Shown one piece after another: positions 25,481 through 34,948 of a DNA stretch of 64,000 nt. The notes beneath the pieces are model-generated. The model was not told the origin of the DNA, did no database searches, and saw only the letters and a program-made list of their open reading frames with translations. Every line of letters starts with the position of its first letter. The first letter of the stretch is position 1. Source of the DNA: an uncultured Myxococcales bacterium (GTDB lineage: Bacteria; Myxococcota_A; Bradymonadia; UBA7976; VGTA01); contig CAKZRU010000097.1 in the NCBI GenBank assembly GCA_937146725.1, positions 1-64,000 of the forward strand, written 5' to 3'. The position numbers and the translations under genes were made by a program.

Positions 25481-26359
25481 ATGAATGACGCATCGAATTC
25501 CAATGGAGACTCTGACTTGGATATTGAAACTGGCCTAGGGCTTGATCCAGAGCTGTGGTGGGCACAGCATAGCGCTCGCGGGGATTGGGCACGAGGTAAG
25601 TATTTTCAGCGCTTTGAGCTTGAACGAGCAAGCCCTCAAGTGATGGATGCCTTATGGGCTGATGGGTGGCGACATTTTGGTAAAACATTCTTTCGTGATT
25701 ATTTTAATGTTCATGGAAGTCGCTTGGTGCGTGTTCTTCCCTTACGGATTAGACTTTCCGCTTTTAAAATGACTCGTGACCAAAGACGCTTACGTAAAAA
25801 AAATCATGATGTAAGCATTCATTTTAGACCTATCGTATTAACCGATGAGCATATGGAGCTGTTTAAAAGACATGCAGAGCGGTTTACAGAAAATCGACCA
25901 CCTAGCTTATATAGCTTTATCTCGCTATCACCAGTATTGGTACCCTGTCCAAGCTTAATGTGTGAAATCCGAAAAGATGGCCGACTTTTGGCTGCTAGCT
26001 TCTTTGATGTTGGCCATGAAGCTGTGTCAAGTATTTATGCTATGTTTGACCCCGATGAAGCATCAAGAGGTCTTGGACATTTGACCTTATTGTCAGAAAT
26101 ACAGTTTGCTCAACACTTTAAAAAAAGCTTTGTATACACAGGGTATGCGCATACGATTTCTAGCTATTATGATTATAAAAAACGCTATCGAGGTACTGAA
26201 TTCTATGATTGGCGATCAGATTGGCATCCAATGAATGAACTTCGGGATGACTTTTTTCCTAGTCATCGCTATGAAAACTCTGATATTCCCGAAGAACTCT
26301 TGGTTGTTGATGATTCTGTGTCAGAAGATGATCATAACGATTCAGCAACGCAAGACTAA
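25481..26359 (+). CDS. ATE-like aminoacyl-tRNA protein transferase homologue, Cys motif lost
   Basis: 292 aa. The arginyl/leucyl-tRNA-protein transferase fold is recognisable: 'LWADGWRHFGKTFFRD', 'LPLRIRLSAFKMTRDQRRLRKKN', then the C-terminal half with 'RPPSLYSFISLSPVL', 'AASFFDVGHEAVSSIYAMFDPDE', 'RGLGHLTLLSEIQFA' and 'YTGYAHTISSYYDYKKRY'. In the family these enzymes add Arg or Leu to protein N-termini (N-degron). The four N-terminal cysteines that bind a metal or Fe-S cluster are absent: the usual C-x-x-C before P-x-R is here 'NVHGSRLVRVLPLR'. Likely still an aminoacyl transferase, but the substrate could differ. Acidic tail at the C-terminus. ATG 25481 has AAAGG upstream. Confidence 0.82.
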   Translation: MNDASNSNGDSDLDIETGLGLDPELWWAQHSARGDWARGKYFQRFELERASPQVMDALWADGWRHFGKTFFRDYFNVHGSRLVRVLPLRIRLSAFKMTRDQRRLRKKNHDVSIHFRPIVLTDEHMELFKRHAERFTENRPPSLYSFISLSPVLVPCPSLMCEIRKDGRLLAASFFDVGHEAVSSIYAMFDPDEASRGLGHLTLLSEIQFAQHFKKSFVYTGYAHTISSYYDYKKRYRGTEFYDWRSDWHPMNELRDDFFPSHRYENSDIPEELLVVDDSVSEDDHNDSATQD

Positions 26360-26411
26360 GCTCTTTTATATTATTTAACTCAATCACAATAAACAAGGAT
26401 CAGCCTTGGCT

Positions 26412-28223
26412 ATGAAAAAAATAGATGCACCTTTAATTACACTCAATGGCATTGCCTTAAACTTTGGTGGACCACCATTAATTGAAAGTGCTGACTTTAG
26501 TATTCATGATGGTGAAAGAGTGTGCTTAGTTGGGCGAAATGGTTCAGGCAAAAGTAGCTTAATGAAGGTAATGGCCGGTATCATTGCGCCTGATGCGGGT
26601 GACTTGATCATTCCACCAAATGTAAGAGTCACCTATTTGGCCCAAACTCCTTCACTGAGAGAATGGGCAACCGCTTTGGATGCTGTTAAGTCTGCACTCA
26701 ATGCAGACCAAGCTGATATGGAGTATTTGGCTGAGTCTTATTTACGAGAGTTAGATGTTGACCCAGATCGGCCCACAGAAACGATGTCAGGCGGAGAAGA
26801 GCGTAAAGTCGCTTTAGCTCGTGCTCTCATTTCTGATCCACAATTATTATTGCTGGATGAACCAACAAATCATTTGGATTTACCAAGTATTGAGTGGCTT
26901 GAAAAAACCTTAGCAAGACTCAGCGGGGCAGTGATTTTGATTAGTCACGATCGTGCCCTACTTGAACGAAGTACCAATCGGACATTATGGGTAGACCGCG
27001 GTAGAGTCCGCCAACTTGGATCTGGCTTTGCTCGTTTTGATACTTGGCGAGAAGAGGTTTATCACGAAGAAGATTTAGAGAAACAGCGTATGGACAAGCT
27101 GCTAGCCCAAGAAACCCAATGGCTTAGGGAGGGAATCTCGGCGCGTAGAACACGTAATCAAGGTCGCTTACGTAGGCTGATGGACTTGAGATCAGAAAGA
27201 GCTTCTATGCGCCGGCGAACCGGTACGGCAGCCCTTAATCTGCAAAGCGGCGAAAAGTCAGGTAAAGTCGTTGTAGATGCACAAGGCATTAGCAAAGCAT
27301 ATGGTGATCGAATTCTATTTAAGCCCTTGGATTTAAGAATCATGCGAGGTGATCGAATAGGGGTTATTGGGCCAAATGGTGCCGGGAAATCCACTCTTAT
27401 TAAAGTGATTTGCGGTGATCTTACTCCTGATTCGGGCTCTGTTCAACTTGGTACGCAACTAAGAACCGTATATATTGATCAAAATCGTAACTTAGACCCT
27501 GAAGCAACTCTCATGGAGGTGCTGTGTGTATCAGGTAGTGATCGAGTTATGGTTCATGGTCGTCCGGTCCATGTCGCTGGCTATCTGCAAGACTTTCTAT
27601 TTGAAGGTCGAGATGCAAGGCGTCGCGTGAAAACACTATCGGGCGGAGAACGCGCACGCTTACTTTTGGCTCAGCAGCTAACCGAAAGTGCAAACCTATT
27701 GATTTTAGACGAGCCAACCAATGACTTAGATCTAGAAACCCTTGAGCTTTTGCAAGATCTATTGGGTGAATATGAAGGCACAGTCATCATGGTCAGCCAT
27801 GATCGTGACTTTTTGGATAAAGTCGTCACATCTACCCTTGCTTTTAGTGCCGATGGGCAGGTTACAGAATACGCTGGTGGCTACAGTGATATGCTGAGCC
27901 AAAAAGCGCTTGCCATTACTCAAAATGCTAGTAAATCTAAAGCTCAGACAACTTCTACAAAGGGAAGTCAACGGGCCAAAAAGAAGCTCTCTTACAAGGA
28001 AAGCAAGGCCCTAGAAGCTGCCAGTCTTCAAATGGAACAGCTAAGTGAGGAACTTCAACAGCTTGAGGCGGATATTGCGGACCCAAGCTTATTTGAGAGA
28101 GATCCTAATCTTTTTCAAAGTAAAATAGAAAGGTTGGGCACATTAAAAACTGAATTAGAGGAAGTAGAAGAAGAATGGCTAAGGCTTGAAACACTTAAGG
28201 AAGAACTTGAGAGTTCCTCATGA
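26412..28223 (+). CDS. uup: ABC-F ATPase, Uup type
   Basis: About 603 aa. Two ABC domains in tandem, each with Walker A ('GRNGSGKSS', 'GPNGAGKST'), signature ('MSGGEERKVALARAL', 'LSGGERARLLLAQQL'), Walker B ('LLLLDEPTNHLDL', 'LLILDEPTNDLDL') and switch His ('ISHDRALL', 'VSHDRDFL'), no membrane segments, an arm linker between them (about 215-290), and a C-terminal coiled coil (about 525-600). This fits Uup, which acts on the ribosome or on DNA intermediates. ATG 26412 is used; TTG at 26406 is better placed relative to AAGGA (26395-26399). The stop overlaps the next gene's ATG (ATGA). Confidence 0.9.
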   Translation: MKKIDAPLITLNGIALNFGGPPLIESADFSIHDGERVCLVGRNGSGKSSLMKVMAGIIAPDAGDLIIPPNVRVTYLAQTPSLREWATALDAVKSALNADQADMEYLAESYLRELDVDPDRPTETMSGGEERKVALARALISDPQLLLLDEPTNHLDLPSIEWLEKTLARLSGAVILISHDRALLERSTNRTLWVDRGRVRQLGSGFARFDTWREEVYHEEDLEKQRMDKLLAQETQWLREGISARRTRNQGRLRRLMDLRSERASMRRRTGTAALNLQSGEKSGKVVVDAQGISKAYGDRILFKPLDLRIMRGDRIGVIGPNGAGKSTLIKVICGDLTPDSGSVQLGTQLRTVYIDQNRNLDPEATLMEVLCVSGSDRVMVHGRPVHVAGYLQDFLFEGRDARRRVKTLSGGERARLLLAQQLTESANLLILDEPTNDLDLETLELLQDLLGEYEGTVIMVSHDRDFLDKVVTSTLAFSADGQVTEYAGGYSDMLSQKALAITQNASKSKAQTTSTKGSQRAKKKLSYKESKALEAASLQMEQLSEELQQLEADIADPSLFERDPNLFQSKIERLGTLKTELEEVEEEWLRLETLKEELESSS

Positions 28224-29113
28224 GTCTTAGCCCTCAAGATTCTCAACTTACAGATGAGCATCAACTAAAGGCAAGTGCATATCAGCCTATTATTAAAACT
28301 AAAGATAAACTGAGATATGCGCTTGTTTATGAGGGGGATAGCAAGCAAAGGCATCAAAAAGGCCAGGTACTGATTGTTTTGGTTGCCGGCGTTCCCGGCT
28401 CTGAAAGAGATTATCGTTATTTAACTCCACTTCTCAACCAATGGGCTCCGGTGGTCAGGGTGATCTTACCGGGCTTTGGTATACTTTCTGATGAAGCCCA
28501 AGCACCAGCTTCGGGCATGGAGAGAGCGCTTTACTTAAAAGCAGTCGCCGATGCAGAACAATGGCAAAAGTTATTGATCGTCGGTCACTCAATGGGTGGA
28601 ATTGCCTGTACCTATTGGGCGAGTATTGACCAGCGAGTTAGAAGCTTGGCCTTGCTATGTAGTGTAGGTATTAAGATGCATCGCGGCATGGCTTTTGGTG
28701 CAAATATGGCCCGTTTTTTACTTGGGCTGATGCGTTTGCCGATCATTAAAACAAGAATACAAAAGCGCTTTAGAGAGGCCATGATTCGCATGGGATTTAA
28801 AAGCCATGTCTTAGACTCATTACAACTCAGACTTATCTTACAGCATGTGGTTCACCTTAATTTTAAAGATGTTAAAAAGCGTTTACATGCTCAATATTTG
28901 GCTGGGCTCGATCAAATTTCAATGCTCTATTGTTTTGATGACCCTATCGTTGATTTTGAAGCAAGCAAGGCCCTTATGGAGCACTTACAACAGCAATTTC
29001 CTCAAGAAAAGTTAGTGATCAGATGTATTGATAAGGGTGGCCATAACCCCCAAAAACATAAAAATTTAGAAGTAGATCATTGGCTTCATTCGCTTTATAC
29101 TTTTTACACTTAA
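28220..29113 (+). CDS. Alpha/beta hydrolase
   Basis: 297 aa cytoplasmic hydrolase translationally coupled (ATGA overlap) to the Uup-type gene. Seen: oxyanion segment 'LIVLVAGVPGSERDYRYL', canonical nucleophile elbow 'IVGHSMGGIAC' (Gly-His-Ser-Met-Gly), candidate acid in 'CFDDPIVDFEAS', and a His in 'CIDKGGHNPQKHK' near the end, giving a complete triad. The cap region (about 150-225) is basic and helical. Not close to the two AHSNG hydrolases of this window. Substrate unknown. Confidence 0.85.
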   Translation: MSLSPQDSQLTDEHQLKASAYQPIIKTKDKLRYALVYEGDSKQRHQKGQVLIVLVAGVPGSERDYRYLTPLLNQWAPVVRVILPGFGILSDEAQAPASGMERALYLKAVADAEQWQKLLIVGHSMGGIACTYWASIDQRVRSLALLCSVGIKMHRGMAFGANMARFLLGLMRLPIIKTRIQKRFREAMIRMGFKSHVLDSLQLRLILQHVVHLNFKDVKKRLHAQYLAGLDQISMLYCFDDPIVDFEASKALMEHLQQQFPQEKLVIRCIDKGGHNPQKHKNLEVDHWLHSLYTFYT

Positions 29114-29162
29114 CATTGTACCAAAACCTATATTTAACTATGTGATTTTAGGAAGCACCTCG

Positions 29163-29915
29163 ATGATTGCTCAATATAATAAAACATTTAAGCTTTTGGG
29201 TTTCACCCCCCTTTTACTCGCTCCCCTTTTCTTCGCTCTCTTTTTATTATCTGCGACTTTCACATATGCACAGAATACAAATAGCCCTGAGCCTAAAAAA
29301 GGTGAGTCGATTGCACCATCAGCATCATTACTACCAGACCAAGGCCCAATGCTTTCCGATCAAACGAGCATTAAGAAGGGACAATGGAGTTTTTCATTTT
29401 CCGTGCCTTATGGTGGCGCGGCCCAACAAGGCTTTGCCGATCAAGTGCCTCACTTAGGTTTTTGGCGTATGCTTAGTGATGACTTTGCCTTGGGTATTTT
29501 TACCGGCTTACGAATTTCAGCACAAGATATTGTTGAGGATGAAGAAGCGCCGAATTATACAAGTGGAGAACAATTGGTCTCCTCTGAACTTGTTCTAAGT
29601 CCAAGCTTTAAGTTTTATCCCTACCAAAAAGACACCGTTGCGCTTTATTTCATTGGTCAGGCCCATGTGCGCATGTACAGCGATGGAGATAAAGCGACCA
29701 CGACAGATACAGAGCCAAGTGTAGGTGAAACCTATTCACCAAACGAAGAACTACAATTTCGAACCAGATTTGGCTTTGGCACTGAATGGTTTCCTACACC
29801 AGCTTTTAGCATCGCGGGACATGTTGGTTTACAGCTTGATTTGCTACGACAAGGTGATCTTGGCTTTGGCCTAGAAACTTTTACCTCTGCACTCAGTGCT
29901 CAAGTTTATTTCTGA
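29163..29915 (+). CDS. Outer-membrane barrel-like protein
   Basis: 250 aa. Signal peptide (to about residue 38, 'FTYAQ'), then a short Pro/Ser linker and alternating strands ('GQWSFSFSVPYGGAAQQGF', 'FALGIFTGLRIS', 'SELVLSPSFKFYPYQ', 'LYFIGQAHVRMY', 'FRTRFGFGTEWF', 'FSIAGHVGLQLDLL') ending with an aromatic residue ('SALSAQVYF'), so an eight-to-ten strand barrel is likely. ATG at 29163 has AGGAAG 8 nt upstream; GTG at 29142 is the far alternative. Its last 45 nt overlap the end of the convergent oxidoreductase gene. Function unknown. Confidence 0.8.
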   Translation: MIAQYNKTFKLLGFTPLLLAPLFFALFLLSATFTYAQNTNSPEPKKGESIAPSASLLPDQGPMLSDQTSIKKGQWSFSFSVPYGGAAQQGFADQVPHLGFWRMLSDDFALGIFTGLRISAQDIVEDEEAPNYTSGEQLVSSELVLSPSFKFYPYQKDTVALYFIGQAHVRMYSDGDKATTTDTEPSVGETYSPNEELQFRTRFGFGTEWFPTPAFSIAGHVGLQLDLLRQGDLGFGLETFTSALSAQVYF

Positions 29916-31034
29916 ATAAAGTCTCAAGGCACTTAATATAGCTCGTTCGACACCTTGGTCAATTTGGCCTTTAAGTATTGCTTCTCCACAAAGGCCTAAG
30001 TTGAATTGAGGATAATACAGCTGTTGTAAATCATCAGTTAAAGATGAACTTGCATAACGCCAACGATGAATCTTAAGCACATCAATAGACGATCGTTCGA
30101 TATTTGTTGGGTTGGATAAACGACTCTTTAACTCAACTAAGCAAAGTTCTTCAATCTTGCTAACGTCTAGCTCCATATTCTCTGCACTCCAATCATGGTG
30201 CAGATGGATGGCGATCACACTAGAATCAGCACACTGATGTGGCAATAGATTGGTAGATAAGTCTTTGATGCTTTTAATCATCTTTGAGTTTTGTAAGGTA
30301 TTTGACTGAAGCTGACCTAAGAGCCTTGAGGGGAGTTTGAGTAAAATAACCCAACTTGATTGAGTATTAACTTGCTCAAGTCTATGCTTCAGCCTTGTAA
30401 TTTCTTCTGGTACTAATGAAGTTTTTTTGGGTATCTTAAACTCAGTTTCTTCAAGTAAATCATATGCTTGCTGTGGAGGCAGGCTGAGCATGATATAGTT
30501 GGCAGTATGAGAGAATGTGCTTTTCTGTTGTTCTACCCAGCACTCACCATCGATCTGCCAAGTTTGTGTACTATGATCAAAACATAAGCTCTTAATATGA
30601 TGCGATAAATAAAGGGAATGATTTTGCCGAGAACCCAAGGAGTCTACTGAGAAACTTTGCTCAATATTGATCCATGTATCTGTTGCTAGCTCAAAGGAAG
30701 CGGACGAGTTATGTTTCTGTAAGTGATCAAGTTTTTGCCATCCAAGGTCTTGGAAGAAACCTTCAAGATTAATATCTTGGGTCAGCTTACTATCTTTTAG
30801 CTTTTCGACATTGATTGAACAATGCTTGACACCAATCGCCAATGGTACTTGAAGATCTTGTATAGGAACAAGAGATGCCCGGCCCCCTAAGCGTCTCGAT
30901 TTATCGTATAGGTTAATTCTATATTGCTTATCTTGTTGCTGATCATCTTGCTGTAGTAGATAGTTTAGAGTTGTACCAGCAATACCACCGCCAATAACTG
31001 CAACCTTTACTTTAGAGTCTTTACGAATATGCAA
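29871..31034 (-). CDS. FAD-dependent oxidoreductase (amine-oxidase/renalase-like)
   Basis: 387 aa. N-terminal dinucleotide-binding motif 'KVAVIGGGIAGTTLNYLL', then 'LYDKSRRLGGRAS' (FAD ribose/pyrophosphate contacts), and near the end 'LGLCGEAILKGQIDQGVERAILSAL', the flavin-binding C-terminal motif. This is the layout of NAD(P)-binding FAD oxidoreductases related to renalase and amine oxidases. The start codon is TTG at 31034 (no ATG in place; AAAAGG lies upstream). The 3' end overlaps the convergent barrel gene by 45 nt; both frames look intact, so this is compact packing and not an error. Substrate unknown. Confidence 0.85.
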   Translation of the reverse strand: MHIRKDSKVKVAVIGGGIAGTTLNYLLQQDDQQQDKQYRINLYDKSRRLGGRASLVPIQDLQVPLAIGVKHCSINVEKLKDSKLTQDINLEGFFQDLGWQKLDHLQKHNSSASFELATDTWINIEQSFSVDSLGSRQNHSLYLSHHIKSLCFDHSTQTWQIDGECWVEQQKSTFSHTANYIMLSLPPQQAYDLLEETEFKIPKKTSLVPEEITRLKHRLEQVNTQSSWVILLKLPSRLLGQLQSNTLQNSKMIKSIKDLSTNLLPHQCADSSVIAIHLHHDWSAENMELDVSKIEELCLVELKSRLSNPTNIERSSIDVLKIHRWRYASSSLTDDLQQLYYPQFNLGLCGEAILKGQIDQGVERAILSALRLYSEINLSTECRGKSF

Positions 31035-31089
31035 GTTAGTCTAACCTTTTGGATCACAATGTGATCTTTTAATGGCTCAAATTTATCAG

Positions 31090-32685
31090 TTAATCACATA
31101 AGTGTGCTTGGTCATCCGCAAGCTCAAAGTAATCCATAATTGTAAATAATATCTGATCATTTCCATCGGTACTTGTGCCCACTTCAACCGGTTCTTCTAA
31201 GGCTTTAAAGGGGCTTGCTTGAACTCCTGTTCCATTTTGAGAGCAAAGCATCAAAGGCGCTAAAGTTTTGGTGGAACTCGCTGCTGATAGGGCACCGCTT
31301 AAACCTTGTAAGTTAAAGTCCATAATTTCCCAAGCGGAACCACCGTCAAATGAGTTTTGAACTGTATCTGAATCTAAAAATAAGTCTGGTGCTTCACTAT
31401 TATCTCTTTGTACCAACATATTGAAGACTTGATAAGGAGTACGTTCCGCATTGGATAAATTATGGATTAGACTAGCAAGAAAACCAGCATCATAGGCGAG
31501 CCCAAAGTAGGGTGCCGGCAAACTTAAATTGGAGTCAATCTCAATTGCCTTGGCTTGTGCCTGAGCATACATATCCTGCCATTTTGCAAAGTTTTCATGA
31601 CTCGAATCATAATATAAATGCGGGTATTGACCAGCAATTACAGTATATTGTAATAATTTAGGCCAAAAGGTGAGCATGGGTATGCTGCTTTGATCGACTC
31701 TCCACTTGTAGGCTAAAAGCTTTAAGGGTTGAGTTGTTGAAGTCACTGTTGTTTTACGTTGGGCTGTATCGATAAGCTCACTTAGCTGTGCTGTGCTTAA
31801 AGGATCAAGGGAAACAAAATATTGTAAAGGGCTTACACTATTTAAAAAGTCAGTAATCACTTCATCAATTTTGAAAAACTCATCAAAATATATGATTAAT
31901 GTCCGAAAGAGCGAATTTGAATACGGACTTAATCGCCAAGTTAAGCGTTCAATATAATCAGCTGAATAGGACTGATTATCATTTTGTAAGGTCAGCATGG
32001 AGATAAAATTGCGCTCATTTGAAGTTTCACTCAGATGATCTAATAATTTGGTACTTAGATATTCAAAGGCTTGGGTCACTTCTAAAGGAGAAGATCCCAA
32101 TCTTAAGTGAAAGCTTTGTGCAACAGGACTACTTGAGCCTATATTTTTACCTTGATCTTGATCTGTTAAACTGATTGAAAGATAAACTCTCGCTTGAGAG
32201 TCTGTTTCGTTCCCAAGTGATTCTCCAATCACAGTTTTCACATTATAGCGACTAAAGGTCTCAAGAACACTATCTCGGACTGTTGAACTTGGATCGCATA
32301 CAATGATGCTTGCAGAAGGACTCTCTGCTTGTTGACTAAGTGCTACTCCTGTTTGTAGACCGACAATAGCAGGCCAAGCCGGTCCAGACACTGCAACTAA
32401 ATCATGATCAGCTAATAAGCCAATCACGACTTCATTGTCTTGAGGCGTGTAGTCACTCAGTTGTTGCCCATCAGCAAGTTGCCAATAACAAGAGCTTCCT
32501 TCACTCACGCAAAAGTTATACAGATCACAGCGCTCAAAAGTACTAAGGCAGTCCGAATCTTGGGTACACTCTTTATATTTATCCATTTTAAAAGGTGTAC
32601 AGCTGGTAAAAATCAGTAAAGATAATAGGTAAGTGACACAGCTTAACTGTACCGCTTTAAAGCTGACTTGCTTTCTTTGAGACAT
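31090..32685 (-). CDS. Lipoprotein with ABC-type solute-binding fold
   Basis: 531 aa. Signal peptide with lipobox 'IFTSC', then a Cys pattern 'CTQDSDCLSTFERCDLYNFC' followed by a domain resembling the Leu/Ile/Val-binding periplasmic protein family: 'VVIGLLADHD', 'GLQTGVALSQQA', 'VKTVIGES', a middle cleft, and 'KLLQYTVIAGQYPHLYYDSS'. No ABC permease or ATPase is nearby. It is followed on the same strand by no other gene before the oxidoreductase and is preceded 37 nt away by the kinase gene (32722-34884), so it may act as a ligand sensor in that context (inference). ATG 32685 has GAGGAG upstream. Confidence 0.75.
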   Translation of the reverse strand: MSQRKQVSFKAVQLSCVTYLLSLLIFTSCTPFKMDKYKECTQDSDCLSTFERCDLYNFCVSEGSSCYWQLADGQQLSDYTPQDNEVVIGLLADHDLVAVSGPAWPAIVGLQTGVALSQQAESPSASIIVCDPSSTVRDSVLETFSRYNVKTVIGESLGNETDSQARVYLSISLTDQDQGKNIGSSSPVAQSFHLRLGSSPLEVTQAFEYLSTKLLDHLSETSNERNFISMLTLQNDNQSYSADYIERLTWRLSPYSNSLFRTLIIYFDEFFKIDEVITDFLNSVSPLQYFVSLDPLSTAQLSELIDTAQRKTTVTSTTQPLKLLAYKWRVDQSSIPMLTFWPKLLQYTVIAGQYPHLYYDSSHENFAKWQDMYAQAQAKAIEIDSNLSLPAPYFGLAYDAGFLASLIHNLSNAERTPYQVFNMLVQRDNSEAPDLFLDSDTVQNSFDGGSAWEIMDFNLQGLSGALSAASSTKTLAPLMLCSQNGTGVQASPFKALEEPVEVGTSTDGNDQILFTIMDYFELADDQAHLCD

Positions 32686-32721
32686 CCTGTTCTCCTCATC
32701 TGACGAGATAATTTAATCGAC

Positions 32722-34884
32722 TTACTCTAGCTCTAATAGTGGAACATCGATAGCATGTTTCTTTTTAGAGGGCCGGTTCTTTTTAGCTGGCTTCATCTTT
32801 ACAGGTTCTGCTGTTGTCCTTGTTCGCTGTGACGTTTTTCTAATCTGAGACTTAGGCTTTCGTCTTTCGGCTTTAGCAGACCGAGTCGAGGTTTTAGACT
32901 TCAATTTTACCTTAGTTCGCGATCTTGCATTACTCATTGATCTTTTTTGACGTTTTGAGCGTCGCTTGGCTCTGCTTTCAGTTTTATCCTTACCTATTTT
33001 AAGGCTTTTTAATGTAGCTGGGTTTGAATCCTCTGAACGTGTTTCAGGACTCAACGCCTTTGGCGTTGGTAGTTTAAACTGAAGCTGTGGAGGGGCCGGT
33101 AAGGCATACCAATAACTCTTACCTGCCTTTAAGTCATAAGTTTTGGAGAAACGCCATTCTCCTTGAATCAAGCTCACTTCATAACGACCTTCGACAAGCT
33201 CTAGTTGTAGTGGTGTGACTCCTTGCTCTTGACCATTAACTTCTAACCTCACTTGTGATTCACTGTTACTTAGATGATCTATTGAAGTAAAATATACACT
33301 TGCCGGTTGCTGAACTAAGCTTTGAGTTGGGTTCAAACCTTCCTCTACAAATAGGCTGGTACCAAACATAAAGGCAACAGCACCAAATATCGCAGTCAGT
33401 AAAAATAGGATAAAGTGTGAGCGAATTAAGCTACTCCAATGAACTTTGGTACTATCCGGAGCTGATGATAAGCGGTTAATTGAACTCTCTTCAAAGTGAA
33501 AAGGATTGGTTCTTTCTTGAATTTCAAAGCCGTTAACTTGAGGCAATGTTGCCAAAATCTGTTGCAAACATTCATCGGCCGTATTGGGACGATCACTTTG
33601 CTTCAGATTTAAACAACTTCTAATCACTTTGGCTAAAGCCGGCGTCACCCAACTTGGGGTCTTATCCTGTTCTAATAAGTCATAGGGATCTTTTTGTAGC
33701 TTCTGAAACATGAGTTCAACAGTATTGTCACCTCTAAAGGGAAGCGTTTTTGAGATCAACTGAAAACAAAGAATACCTACAGCATAAATATCGGTGGCCG
33801 GTCCTTGAGACTCTCCTCTAATTTGCTCTGGCGCCATATATTGAATCGAACCATGAACATGCCCTGTACCAGTGACTGTATCCCCTTCAACCCCACGAGC
33901 TAAACCGAAATCTAAGATTTTTAAGATTTTTCGTTCGGCATCCCACATGAGATTTGAGGGCTTGAGATCTCTGTGAATCACGTCATGATCATGCGCTTCT
34001 TGAACGCCACGTAATAGTTGCGTCACAATATCTTTAAACAAGTCAACCGACATGGTGTCCGGATGTGTGACAAAACTTTTTAGAGTATCACCCTTAATCA
34101 GCTCCATGACCAAAAACTGTTCACTTTGATGATCACCACAGTCATAGATCGTTACAATATTTGGATGGTTGAGGCTTGCCATTTTTAAGGCTTCTCGTTC
34201 AAACCTAGCTCGGTCTTCAGCACTTGGCCCATCTCCGGCTGAGTGGGATACTTTTACAACAACTTCTCGGCTGAGGCGTTGGTCAACAGCCGCAAAAACT
34301 TGGCCCATCCCACCTTGCCCAATTTTTCTTGTGATTTGATAACGATCAACCAGTAACTCATTAGCCACAAATTCATCCATAGCTCCACCGGATGAAAATT
34401 GTCTTGGTAAAGGAGTTGATGGAGGCAGTAAGCGTTGCTGTGCTGCAGAGGATGGTGGTGGGGGTAACACTGAGTTTATCGCCGGCCGAGCAGCATTAAA
34501 ATTCATGCTTGGAGGACTTTTTCTCACCGGATTGGAGACAGGATTTAAACTCGGCTGAGATCCTTGTTGAGACCCTAGTGAAGACCCTTGTGGAGACCCT
34601 TGTGGAGACCCTAGTGAAGACCCTAGTGAAGACCCTAGTGAAGACCCTAGTGGAGATCCTTGTTGAGACCCTAGTGAAGACCCTGATGATATTTGGTGAG
34701 GATTGGACTGATGTTTTTGAGTTTCATGAAAAACAGGGCCTGTCCGAAAACCACCCGAAGAAAGGTCACCATAATCCAAGCCAAAGTTGGGCAGAGTCCC
34801 AGGAATCGTTTTTAGATTTCGCTGGTGTGCTGATTCTTGAGCTGACTCTTGCTCTGTTTGTGGCTGTGGCGGTGTTTTGCTCAC
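32722..34884 (-). CDS. Ser/Thr protein kinase with repeat N-terminus, TM helix and PEGA domain
   Basis: 720 aa. Residues 1-170 are low-complexity, including about ten Ser-x-Gly-Ser tetrapeptides. The kinase domain spans about 180-450: Gly loop 'IGQGGMGQVF', Lys in 'VVVKVSHSA', 'HRDLKPSNLM', 'LDFGLARG', 'GSIQYMAPEQIRG'. A membrane helix lies at about 487-510, then a PEGA domain (about 525-600, 'NGQEQGVTPLQLELVEGRYEVSL'), and a strongly Lys/Arg-rich tail (about 620-710). The kinase is cytoplasmic and the PEGA domain extracytoplasmic. Start GTG at 34884 with AAGGAGG upstream. Downstream 37 nt is the solute-binding-like lipoprotein, a possible periplasmic partner. Targets unknown. Confidence 0.93.
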   Translation of the reverse strand: MSKTPPQPQTEQESAQESAHQRNLKTIPGTLPNFGLDYGDLSSGGFRTGPVFHETQKHQSNPHQISSGSSLGSQQGSPLGSSLGSSLGSSLGSPQGSPQGSSLGSQQGSQPSLNPVSNPVRKSPPSMNFNAARPAINSVLPPPPSSAAQQRLLPPSTPLPRQFSSGGAMDEFVANELLVDRYQITRKIGQGGMGQVFAAVDQRLSREVVVKVSHSAGDGPSAEDRARFEREALKMASLNHPNIVTIYDCGDHQSEQFLVMELIKGDTLKSFVTHPDTMSVDLFKDIVTQLLRGVQEAHDHDVIHRDLKPSNLMWDAERKILKILDFGLARGVEGDTVTGTGHVHGSIQYMAPEQIRGESQGPATDIYAVGILCFQLISKTLPFRGDNTVELMFQKLQKDPYDLLEQDKTPSWVTPALAKVIRSCLNLKQSDRPNTADECLQQILATLPQVNGFEIQERTNPFHFEESSINRLSSAPDSTKVHWSSLIRSHFILFLLTAIFGAVAFMFGTSLFVEEGLNPTQSLVQQPASVYFTSIDHLSNSESQVRLEVNGQEQGVTPLQLELVEGRYEVSLIQGEWRFSKTYDLKAGKSYWYALPAPPQLQFKLPTPKALSPETRSEDSNPATLKSLKIGKDKTESRAKRRSKRQKRSMSNARSRTKVKLKSKTSTRSAKAERRKPKSQIRKTSQRTRTTAEPVKMKPAKKNRPSKKKHAIDVPLLELE
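34557..34685. repeat. 12-bp tandem repeat in the kinase N-terminus
   Basis: Units of gaccctNgtgNa on the plus strand (minus strand codes Ser-Leu-Gly-Ser, Ser-Pro-Gln-Gly variants), about ten copies with ccttgt/cctagt variants. Cytoplasmic, unlike the AGxE tracts, but with the same four-codon period. Confidence 0.9.
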
Positions 34885-34948
34885 CTTTCCTCCTTATTAC
34901 GGCTCTTGGTGTGCGTATAATCACTAGAGTTTACTTATTAAATCAGAT

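Noticed and set aside
29871-29915. Overlap of convergent genes as a sign of an assembly error
   Set aside because: Both frames carry family C-terminal signatures and stay intact to their stops.
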